From assembly GCF_023156245.1 (NCBI RefSeq), contig NZ_JAKZAH010000007.1:1-64000 (forward strand): 64,000 bases of DNA, written 5' to 3'. A program made the translations under genes and the position numbers. The DNA comes from Marinobacter bryozoorum (GTDB taxonomy: Bacteria > Pseudomonadota > Gammaproteobacteria > Pseudomonadales > Oleiphilaceae). Below, one piece after another: positions 54,690-62,563 of this stretch. The notes under the pieces were generated by a model. That model saw nothing but the letters and a program-made list of their open reading frames with translations, was not told where the DNA came from and did not search any database. The number at the start of each line of letters is the position of its first letter. The stretch's first letter is position 1.

Positions 54690-55427
54690 GTGCGCAACCC
54701 CAGAATCCATACCAGAGCGCCCTTACAAGCAGGGCAGACGGTAACCCTCGATGACAGTGCCGCCCACCATGTGGGCAAGGTACTGCGCATGCAGCCCGGC
54801 CAGCCGCTGGTGCTGTTCAACGGCGATGGCAACAACTACCCGTCCGAGCTTGACGAGGTTGGCAAGAAGCAGGTTACTGCACGGGTGCTTCAGGCACAGC
54901 CCAGCCTCAGCGAACCTCGCCTGAAGGTTGTGCTAGGCCAGGTCATTTCCAAGGGTGACCGGATGGACTACGCCGTCCAGAAGAGCACTGAGCTCGGGGT
55001 AGATACCATCGTGCCCCTGACCAGCGAAAGGTGCGATGTGCGCCTGAAAGGGGACCGGGAGGACAAGCGCATCCGCCACTGGCAACAGGTGGCCATCAGT
55101 GCTGCCGAGCAGTGTGGCCGGGCAACCGTGCCCACCATCACACCGCTTTCGACCCTCACTGACTGGTTTGAGCAAAGCCGGTGCTGTGACCTGCGGCTGG
55201 TGCTGCATCACAGGTCCGAGCAGGCGCTTGACCAGCTCGCAGCTCCGGCCAACGGGATAGCGCTACTCATAGGTCCGGAGGGGGGGCTCTCCGAGGCGGA
55301 GATCACCATGGCGCTGGCGCAGGACTTTCATCCTGCAGCACTTGGACCAAGGGTACTTCGGACAGAAACCGCTCCGGTGGCCGCCATCACACTTTGCCAA
55401 TGGCTCTGGGGCGACTTGCGGGACTAA
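54690..55427 (+). CDS. rsmE: 16S rRNA (m3U1498) methyltransferase RsmE
   Basis: A GTG start at 54690 gives 245 residues (MRNPRIHTRAPLQAGQTVTL). The PUA-like N-domain includes SAAHHVGKVLRMQPGQPLVLFNGDG. The SPOUT methyltransferase knot has KSTELGVDTIVPLTSERC, LLIGPEGGLSEAEI and LGPRVLRTETAPVAA, which binds SAM. RsmE methylates U1498 of the decoding centre. The usual downstream gene gshB is absent; an HDOD protein gene follows. Confidence 0.94.
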   Translation: MRNPRIHTRAPLQAGQTVTLDDSAAHHVGKVLRMQPGQPLVLFNGDGNNYPSELDEVGKKQVTARVLQAQPSLSEPRLKVVLGQVISKGDRMDYAVQKSTELGVDTIVPLTSERCDVRLKGDREDKRIRHWQQVAISAAEQCGRATVPTITPLSTLTDWFEQSRCCDLRLVLHHRSEQALDQLAAPANGIALLIGPEGGLSEAEITMALAQDFHPAALGPRVLRTETAPVAAITLCQWLWGDLRD

Positions 55428-55542
55428 CAACCACGGCCCGATCAGATCGCAGGCGCCTGCAGCGGGACTGTACTATACTGCGACAGCAGATTCGGGTTCG
55501 TAACCTCCCGAAAATCCAGACATCTTCAAGGAGACGCACCGG

Positions 55543-56589
55543 ATGCCAGGTATTTTCTCCTGGATAAGAGCCAGGTTTTTCCAGCGCCACGGTGCCACGG
55601 ATTCCAGCGCTGAAGACGAGAGCCAAGTCTCCGCCCCGACCCTGGCCCCGGAAGACTGGCAGGCGGACCAGAGTCGCCCTGCCAGGGACCGGCTGGATGA
55701 CCACCTGTTCTGCTGGCTGCTGGACTGCAATCCGCGCCAACTTGTTACACCATCGCCTTTTACCGGCAAGGTCCTGAGGGAAATCGAAAACCGCCTGGAA
55801 AACAGCAGGCTGGAGGAGCTCCCCCGGCAACCCCTGACATTGCCGACGCTGATGCGAACCCTCGCCAGCGAAGCAACCACCCGCAAGGATGTAGCGCAGA
55901 TCATCCTCAATGACCCAGCGCTCACCGACCAGGTCCTCCAGGTCGCGAACAGCCCCTTCTTCAAGGTGGGCGACCAGACGGTCGAGACGGTAGACCAGGC
56001 TGTCTTTCTGCTGGGGCTCGATGGCATCCGCAATGTCGCCTCGGCCTCAGTCATGCGCCCCATGTTGGCCGCCCGCAACTCCACCGAGTCCACCTTCACC
56101 CAAAGGGTCTGGCGCTGGGGCCTGAGCTGCGCCAGGGCATCGGAACTGATTGCCCTGAACCGCAAGGAAGAAAGCACCAGTTACTTTATGACCGGCCTGT
56201 TGCCCGCCCTCGCCTACCTCACACTGCGGCGGGAAGTACAGAGTATTATCCGGCGACGCTATCCGGACCAGCAGGCCACTCCGCAAATGTATTATGAAGT
56301 CACTCACCGGTTCGCCTGGGCCACCGCCCAGAAGATAGCGAAGGCATGGAGACTGCCCACCCGCTACCATGCTTTGTTACTGACCGCTGAACGTCCGGTA
56401 CCCGGTGATGCCCAATCGCCACTGAACGATGGCCTGACACTGGGTACCCGCGAAGTTCTGCGGGATGCCCACCAGCGCAACCTCGCCGAAGAGGAGTTGC
56501 AGGCCTTGCTGTCACTCGATCCGCGGCAAACAGAAAAGGTCCGCCAGATACTGTCACGCTTTCTCGCTGAGGGACTCTCCAGCCGCTGA
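55543..56589 (+). CDS. HDOD-domain signalling protein
   Basis: The 348-residue protein contains an HDOD domain (about residues 85-280): LPTLMRTLASEATTRKDVAQIILNDPALTDQVLQVANSPFF, VDQAVFLLGLDGIRNVASASVM and SYFMTGLLPALA. HDOD proteins resemble HD phosphodiesterases without the catalytic residues and act in motility, stress and virulence signalling. No GGDEF or EAL partner domain is present. The last 36 bases overlap the end of the convergent YihY gene, which is unusual. Confidence 0.85.
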   Translation: MPGIFSWIRARFFQRHGATDSSAEDESQVSAPTLAPEDWQADQSRPARDRLDDHLFCWLLDCNPRQLVTPSPFTGKVLREIENRLENSRLEELPRQPLTLPTLMRTLASEATTRKDVAQIILNDPALTDQVLQVANSPFFKVGDQTVETVDQAVFLLGLDGIRNVASASVMRPMLAARNSTESTFTQRVWRWGLSCARASELIALNRKEESTSYFMTGLLPALAYLTLRREVQSIIRRRYPDQQATPQMYYEVTHRFAWATAQKIAKAWRLPTRYHALLLTAERPVPGDAQSPLNDGLTLGTREVLRDAHQRNLAEEELQALLSLDPRQTEKVRQILSRFLAEGLSSR

Positions 56590-57924
56590 CGCAATAACCG
56601 GACGTAACAGATCCGCAAAAGTACGGGTCTGGTCCGCGCTGACCGTGGGGTACATTTCCGGCGGCAATACGTTCGGCAGCCGCTCCATCACACCCTCCTC
56701 GTCTTCACGCACGGCCTCCAGCACATCGCCGACATGAATCAGTTCCAGGGCCCGCCCCGGTACCAGGTGGTCGCCTGACGAGCCGGCCAGGGTCAGTAGC
56801 CCCTTGCGGATGAGCTTGTCGGAAATCCGCCGGGTAATCTCACCGGGCACACGCATCTCCTGCTCCAGTGTTTCCTGCTGGGGCGCCGGCCCACCCTCGC
56901 TGAAGGGCCTGCACACCCGCCACATGAGCACGAGGGCCACCTGTTCCTGCAGTGCCGGGGAGGCATCCACATCCCGGCGCTTGGATACGTTTCCGGGGTT
57001 CTGCAGATAAAAGGAAATGCTGGAGCCCACCAGCAGGATCATCCAGTTAATGTAAATCCAGATCAGCAGGATAATGCCGATAGCGAAGCTGGAATAGATA
57101 GCCGCATAGCGGGTGGAGCCCGCCACAAACGAAGCGAAGATCATGCCCCCGGCCTGCCATGTCACCCCGGCTATCAGCCCCCCGATAAAGGCATACCGGA
57201 GTTTGACCCGGGTATTGGGAATAAAGATGTAGACGAACGTAAAGGCCGCTACAACCAGCATGAAAGGCGTCATCTTGCTGGCCGTCAGAATGGCTGTTCC
57301 AAACGGCTCGATCTCGACGAGACGTTGCACAATAGCGGAAGACAGGATCGTCGCCGTGATCCCGATAGCGGAAACCATCAGCAGCGGACCGATCATGATC
57401 ACGCTCAGGTAGTTGCTGAATCGTTGCGCCAGGGAGCGCATCTCCGGCACCCGCCAGATCATGTTGAAGGAGCGTTCGATTTTCTGCACCAGGGCAATCA
57501 CCGTGTAGACCAGCAATGCCAGGCCGACCGATCCAAGTACCCCCACCTTCATATTGTCCACGAAGCTGAGAATCTGCTCGGCGACCTCCGTGCCCTGCTC
57601 CCCCAGGGGCTGGAAGAACTGATACAGGAACGGCTCAATACGCTCGTGCACCCCCATGGCCTTGAGCACCGAAAAGCTCAGTGCCAGCAAGGGCACGATA
57701 CTCAACAACGTGGTGTAAACCAGGCTCATGGCGTGGAGCGTTAACTGCCCACTGAGAATATCCCGGGCCACCGCGTAGGCAATCCGCCCTGCCTTGTAAA
57801 GCCAGGTCCAGGGCCACTGCTCGGGTGGATTGGGATTGGACAGTATCCACCGCTCGGCGGCCTTGAAACGCTCTTTGAACTGGAATGAAGCCACGCAATG
57901 TCCTTTGTGGATAGTCTGGTGCAC
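56554..57924 (-). CDS. YihY/BrkB family inner membrane protein
   Basis: The 456-residue protein has about six membrane segments between residues 70 and 310, with the family motifs LTLHAMSLVYTTLLSIVPLLALSFSVLKAMG, FIPNTRVKLRYAFIGGLIAGVTWQAGG and YAAIYSSFAIGIILLIWIYINWMILLVGSSI. A cytosolic C-terminal domain of about 130 residues (EMRVPGEITRRISDKLIRKGLLTL) looks like a winged helix, as in longer UPF0761 proteins. The name BrkB does not imply ribonuclease or virulence activity. Its 3' end overlaps the HDOD gene by 36 bases. Confidence 0.88.
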   Translation of the reverse strand: MHQTIHKGHCVASFQFKERFKAAERWILSNPNPPEQWPWTWLYKAGRIAYAVARDILSGQLTLHAMSLVYTTLLSIVPLLALSFSVLKAMGVHERIEPFLYQFFQPLGEQGTEVAEQILSFVDNMKVGVLGSVGLALLVYTVIALVQKIERSFNMIWRVPEMRSLAQRFSNYLSVIMIGPLLMVSAIGITATILSSAIVQRLVEIEPFGTAILTASKMTPFMLVVAAFTFVYIFIPNTRVKLRYAFIGGLIAGVTWQAGGMIFASFVAGSTRYAAIYSSFAIGIILLIWIYINWMILLVGSSISFYLQNPGNVSKRRDVDASPALQEQVALVLMWRVCRPFSEGGPAPQQETLEQEMRVPGEITRRISDKLIRKGLLTLAGSSGDHLVPGRALELIHVGDVLEAVREDEEGVMERLPNVLPPEMYPTVSADQTRTFADLLRPVIASAAGESLSEKA

Positions 57925-58033
57925 TCCTCTTGGCCGGCCCGCTTACAGTTCCGGCGAACTGAGGAATACCACTGTTTTCAGATAACTATAATGAGTATGG
58001 CTGAAAATCCTGCATGAACGAAATCTCCCTGCA

Positions 58034-58978
58034 TCACTTCGCCCCCTCGATGCCAGCCAGATTCCTCGCAGTAATCTCAACAATCCTCTGCCGGGCTTCC
58101 CGGCTCGCCCAGGCCGAATGAGGCGTAATAATGAGGTTGGGTATATCATCCGCCAGCAACGGGTTGCCGTTGCGTGGGGGCTCTTCGGTGAGTACGTCGA
58201 ATCCTGCGCCGCCAATGCTTCCGGCCCGGAGGGCATCGGCAAGGGCTTGCTCATCCACCAGGCCACCCCGGCTGGTATTGATCAGCAGCGCCGACCTTTT
58301 CATTTTCCCCAACTCGGTGGCACCGATGAGGTTCCGGGTTTCATCCGTAAGCAGGCAGTGCAATGACAGCACATCCACCTGAGGCAGCAGCTCCTCCAGG
58401 GGGACTCGGTGGTAACCATCAACTTCTCCCGCTTGCTGGCCGGGGCGGCAGCCCAGCAGGATTTCCATGCCGAAAGCACGGGCCCGCTCCGCCACGCCCT
58501 GCCCAAGGTCGCCATAGCCGATGATGCCAAGGGTCTTGCCTTCCAGTTCCATGATGGGGTGATCCATCAGGCAGAACATATTGCTCTGCCCCCAGCGCCC
58601 CTGACGCACATCCCGGTCGTAGTCCAGCATCCGGGTGGCGAGCGCGAGTATAAGGGCCATGGTGTGCTGGGCCACGGTTGAGCGACCATACCGGGTGACA
58701 TTAAGCACCTGGATACCGTGATCCCTTGCCGCCTCCAGGTCGATGTTGTTCAGGCCAGTGGCCACCACCGCGATGGTCTCAAGGTCCGGGCAGGCCGCAA
58801 AGTGTTCGCGACCCAGAACGACCTTGTTGACCAGCACCGTATCAAAGCCCTGCAACCGGTCAACCACCTGCTCTGGCGCAGTACGGGGGTGGCAGGTCAG
58901 GGGCCCGGTCACCGACTCTATGGGCGCAAGGGATACGTCGTCACCCAGGGTGCTGGCATCAAGGAATACGGCTTTCAC
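58034..58978 (-). CDS. D-2-hydroxyacid dehydrogenase
   Basis: A GTG start at 58978 (VKAVFLDASTLGDDVSL) is chosen because AGGAG lies ten bases upstream and a longer frame to 59059 runs into the divergent gene. The 314-residue NAD enzyme has GKTLGIIGYGDLGQGVAERARAFG, the catalytic Arg in NTSRGGLVDE, Glu in FDVLTEEPP and His in TPHSAWAS. VVATGLNNIDLEAARDHGI favours glycerate/hydroxypyruvate reductase-like members. Substrate is not fixed by sequence. It diverges from tpm. Confidence 0.85.
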   Translation of the reverse strand: MKAVFLDASTLGDDVSLAPIESVTGPLTCHPRTAPEQVVDRLQGFDTVLVNKVVLGREHFAACPDLETIAVVATGLNNIDLEAARDHGIQVLNVTRYGRSTVAQHTMALILALATRMLDYDRDVRQGRWGQSNMFCLMDHPIMELEGKTLGIIGYGDLGQGVAERARAFGMEILLGCRPGQQAGEVDGYHRVPLEELLPQVDVLSLHCLLTDETRNLIGATELGKMKRSALLINTSRGGLVDEQALADALRAGSIGGAGFDVLTEEPPRNGNPLLADDIPNLIITPHSAWASREARQRIVEITARNLAGIEGAK

Positions 58979-59036
58979 TGTTCTGACTCCTGTTTTATGC
59001 TCGCAAGTTAACGGGACCATCAAAAGGAAATGCGGC

Positions 59037-59696
59037 ATGGAACATGAATTCTGGCACACACGCTGGGCAAAGGGCGAAATCGGCTTTCATGAAGGCTCGG
59101 TCAACAAATACCTCCATGACCACTGGCCGGAGTTTGCCGGTGACCGCACCGACGCCGTGTTCGTTCCTCTCTGCGGCAAGGCCCAGGACATGTGGTGGCT
59201 GCATGACCGCGGTCATGCGGTCATCGGGGTGGAACTGAGTGATGTCGCCTGCAAGGATTTCTTCGAGGACGCCGAGGAAAAGGCAATGGTGCATCCGGGC
59301 GAGCCTTTCACCAGGTTTTGCCACGATGACCTGGAGCTCTGGTGTGGGGACTTCTTCCAACTGGTACCGGACGACCTCAACCACATCCGCCTGGTCTACG
59401 ACCGGGCTGCGCTGATCGCCCTGCCACCGGAAATGCGTCGTGACTATGTCGAGCACCTTACCGCTGTGATTCCTGAAGGCACTCATATCCTCCTGATCAC
59501 CCTCGACTACGACAGCCAGGAAATGAAGGGTCCGCCCTTCAACGTCAGTGACCAGGAGGTCCACAACCTTTATGGCGAGGATTACCAGGTCAGTCATGTC
59601 CTTAGCCGGGAAATGGGCCGGGATAATCCTTTCGCCAAGCGCAGGGGCTTGCGAAACGGTGCTACCGAGAGTGTCTTTTATCTCAAAAAACACTAA
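59037..59696 (+). CDS. tpm: Thiopurine S-methyltransferase
   Basis: The ATG at 59037, with AAAGGA upstream, gives 219 residues. The start MEHEFWHTRWAKGEIGFHEGSVNKYL, the SAM motif VFVPLCGKAQDMWWLHDRGHAVIGVELS, and YDRAALIALPPEMRRDYVEHL are typical of bacterial TPMT, which methylates selenium and tellurium oxyanions or thiopurines. The C-terminal KRRGLRNGATESVFYLKK is canonical. It lies 58 bases from the divergent dehydrogenase gene. Confidence 0.94.
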   Translation: MEHEFWHTRWAKGEIGFHEGSVNKYLHDHWPEFAGDRTDAVFVPLCGKAQDMWWLHDRGHAVIGVELSDVACKDFFEDAEEKAMVHPGEPFTRFCHDDLELWCGDFFQLVPDDLNHIRLVYDRAALIALPPEMRRDYVEHLTAVIPEGTHILLITLDYDSQEMKGPPFNVSDQEVHNLYGEDYQVSHVLSREMGRDNPFAKRRGLRNGATESVFYLKKH

Positions 59697-59867
59697 AACT
59701 ATTGGCCACCAGATTTCCACGTACTTTCAGAACATTAATGGCCTCTGATCCGGCACTCCATGCCGTGAAGTCGTCTTTAATGTTTCGCCTGTTTGTTTTT
59801 CGTACATATTTGACCATGCTGGTGAAGGTACCCCTGTAACAAAAACTTACATAGAGGGATCTTCACC

Positions 59868-62225
59868 ATGCTTTCAAAGAGAGTACTTCACCCCCTGGCT
59901 ATACTACTGCTTGTAGCAGGACTGGCTACGAGCGGCCATGCTGCCAACCCCCACTACAACCTGAAAGTACTGTCCAGCGCCCCGGACCAGGTGTCCGGTG
60001 AGGATGTGCTGGTACAGGTGCTGTTCAAGGATCGCCCCATCAAGTCCATGCCGGCCGTGAAGTCGCGCCTGCGGCAACTGGAATTCTGGCTGAACGGCCA
60101 GCCCATTGACCCGGAAATCCGTGCCGGCCGCGACGGCCATGAGGTTCTGGTCTCTGGCCTGGTCGAAGGCGAGAACCAGCTTGAACTGCACCATCGCCGG
60201 CAGGGCCCCCTTGCCTCTGTCGAGCTGACAGCCCACCCGGTCACCGGGCCAATCTTCTCCGGACCGCAGCAGTATCCGTTCGTCTGCACCGTCACCACAG
60301 AGTTGGGCAAACAGCCGCTGGTGGACACTGATGGCGATACCGGCTTTCCGGTACTGGATGCGTCCGGCAGCCAGGTTGGCCTGAGCAAGGACTGCTCCAT
60401 CGAGCCCTATGTCAGCTTTATCTACCGCACCACAGGTGGCAGTTGGGCGCCCCTGCCCGACGATGGCCCCCGTCCTGCCGACATGGCCACCACCACTCTG
60501 ACGGACGGCCGTACCGTGGACTTTATCGTCCGCCAGGAGCGGGGCACCATTAACCGCTTTATCTACAGCTTTGCCACCCTGGCCCAGCCAGGAGATGAGC
60601 CCTGGGAAGCCTCCACCGAAAACTGGAACGGACGCCTGCTCTTCCACTTTGAAGGTGGTGTCGCCATCGGCCACAGCCAGGGACGTATCAGCGGCCGCTC
60701 GCTGGAGCCAGAGGTGCTGAAAAAAGGCTACGCCGTGATTTATTCCACCGGTACCCGCACCAGCAGCCACTACAACCTGCAGGTGGGCGGTGAAACGGCC
60801 TTGATGGTCAAGGAGCACTTTATCAAGCGGTTCGGAGTGCCAGACTACACCGTGGCCATTGGCGGCTCCGGCGGCGGTATCCAGCAGTATGTCTACTCCC
60901 AGAACCACCCGGACCTGCTCGACGGCGGTGTACCCCAGTACTCCTACCCGGACATGATCACCCAGGTCATCCACATCGGGGACTGTGAACTGCTGGAGCA
61001 CTACATGGACGTGACCGACGGGGACAACCCGAAGTGGTGGACCACCCGTAATCGGAGCTGGCTGGTAGGCCTTAACGCCACCGACAACTACCCGGACCCG
61101 TTTGCTGACGCCAAGCGCGCCCTGGGTTACGGAACGGCCCCGGGCATGACCGAGTGCATACCGGCCTGGAGGGGCCTGACGGCCCTGGTACTCAATCCCA
61201 ACTACGGTGAGGCCCGCAACCAGCAACTGATGCAGCCGCCCGGGGTGATGAATGACGTCCAGTGGACCCACTATGACGATGCCCGCAACATCTACGGCCT
61301 GGACGAAAACGGCAACCCCCGTACCGTGTATGACAACGTGGGCGTGCAGTACGGACTCAATGCACTGGTGGAAGGCAACATCACCACGGCAGAGTTCCTG
61401 AAGCTGAACGCCCGGATTGGCGGCTGGAAGCACCCCAATGACATGGTACAGGAAGGCTTCCCCTTCCTGGGTGATTTTACTCCAGCCAACTTCGACCCCT
61501 GGAGCCGCCGCAACATGATGCTCAGCCCGGACGGCATCACCCCGGCGCCCCGTACCGAAGCGGATATCGAGGCCATCAACGCGGCCTACACCTCGGGCCT
61601 GGTGTTTGATGGTGATCTGAACATGCCAGTCATCGACTGGCGTCACTACCTGGAGGAAGTACTGGACATGCATAACAGTCATCAGTCCTTCTCTGCCCGC
61701 CAGCGCATCATCAATCGCATGGGAGATGCCGGCAACCAGGTTATCTGGTTCACCGATGCCCGTCCCACCGACCTTTCGGATCCATCGAAACCGGAGCCGC
61801 GGGAGGAATACAACCAGACCTGGATGGCGCTGGAGGTACTCCATGACTGGATCACCAACATCCAGCGAAACCCGCACCGGAGCATCGCAGAAAACCGGCC
61901 TGCGGAAGCCGTGGATGCCTGTTTCAATACCGACGGTTCGCTGATCGAGGCCGGCGATGATGTATGGAACGGCATCCTGGACGACAATGCCGCCGGCGAA
62001 TGCACGGAACAATTCGAGACCTACACCACCTCACGGATGGAGGCCGGTGGCCCGATCGAAGGCAGCATCTTCAAATGCAGCCTGAAGCCGGTGAGCGAAG
62101 CACTGGCTGACGGCACCTACGGCAACGTCAGCTTCAGCGCCGGCGAGGTTGAACGCCTGCAAGCGATCTACCCGCAGGGCGTCTGTGACTACCAGGGTCC
62201 AGACCAGGGCCGCCCGGCAGGCTGA
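59868..62225 (+). CDS. Secreted DUF6351 protein, alpha/beta-hydrolase-like
   Basis: The 785-residue protein has a signal peptide (cleavage near SGHAA) and no further membrane segment, so it should be periplasmic or extracellular. VPDYTVAIGGSGGGIQQYVYSQNHPDLLDGGVPQYSYPD contains a nucleophile-elbow-like GGSGGG with Ser334. Acid and histidine partners may be in WFTDARPTDLSDP and LDMHNSHQSFSARQRI. It resembles tannase/feruloyl-esterase and polymer-oligomer hydrolases. I recognise it as DUF6351. Several cysteines suggest disulfides. Substrate unknown; an ester-bond polymer is the best guess. Confidence 0.75.
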   Translation: MLSKRVLHPLAILLLVAGLATSGHAANPHYNLKVLSSAPDQVSGEDVLVQVLFKDRPIKSMPAVKSRLRQLEFWLNGQPIDPEIRAGRDGHEVLVSGLVEGENQLELHHRRQGPLASVELTAHPVTGPIFSGPQQYPFVCTVTTELGKQPLVDTDGDTGFPVLDASGSQVGLSKDCSIEPYVSFIYRTTGGSWAPLPDDGPRPADMATTTLTDGRTVDFIVRQERGTINRFIYSFATLAQPGDEPWEASTENWNGRLLFHFEGGVAIGHSQGRISGRSLEPEVLKKGYAVIYSTGTRTSSHYNLQVGGETALMVKEHFIKRFGVPDYTVAIGGSGGGIQQYVYSQNHPDLLDGGVPQYSYPDMITQVIHIGDCELLEHYMDVTDGDNPKWWTTRNRSWLVGLNATDNYPDPFADAKRALGYGTAPGMTECIPAWRGLTALVLNPNYGEARNQQLMQPPGVMNDVQWTHYDDARNIYGLDENGNPRTVYDNVGVQYGLNALVEGNITTAEFLKLNARIGGWKHPNDMVQEGFPFLGDFTPANFDPWSRRNMMLSPDGITPAPRTEADIEAINAAYTSGLVFDGDLNMPVIDWRHYLEEVLDMHNSHQSFSARQRIINRMGDAGNQVIWFTDARPTDLSDPSKPEPREEYNQTWMALEVLHDWITNIQRNPHRSIAENRPAEAVDACFNTDGSLIEAGDDVWNGILDDNAAGECTEQFETYTTSRMEAGGPIEGSIFKCSLKPVSEALADGTYGNVSFSAGEVERLQAIYPQGVCDYQGPDQGRPAG

Positions 62226-62236
62226 CCCCCTCCCTC

Positions 62237-62264
62237 CTGACGGCGGTGGCAACACCGCCGTCAG
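62237..62264 (+). terminator. Perfect hairpin after the DUF6351 gene
   Basis: CTGACGGCGGTG pairs with CACCGCCGTCAG around GCAA, 11 bases after the stop. It is C-rich downstream rather than T-rich, so it may be a stabilising or Rho-assisted end. A weak sigma-S-like CTAGACT (62375) for the next gene lies further on. Confidence 0.6.
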
Positions 62265-62563
62265 CCCCTCCCCCGCCATATTCGTCGCCTTTTGCAACAG
62301 GTCTTCCGCCCACCTCACAAGTTTTCATCCACCGTCACGAACCCACAACATTTTGTCCTGTCAAAGCAGCAAACCTAGACTAAGCTGAAAATGAAAGGGC
62401 CCGGAACAGGGCCCGCCGGAAACCGGGGCGTGGATCCCGTCGTATATCCGGCCAACAGCGGTCATGACTTCCATCCAACCATAACCACAAACGCCCGCCC
62501 GCGGCGTCCAACAACGGGGAATTTGCGTGTAGTCGAGGAATCATTAGCAAGCGAGGGTCACCC

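Noticed and set aside
59904..62012. 702-codon open frame antisense to the DUF6351 gene
   Set aside because: It is the mirror of a high-GC coding gene with strong motifs and signal peptide on the other strand; the antisense translation has no recognisable domain.
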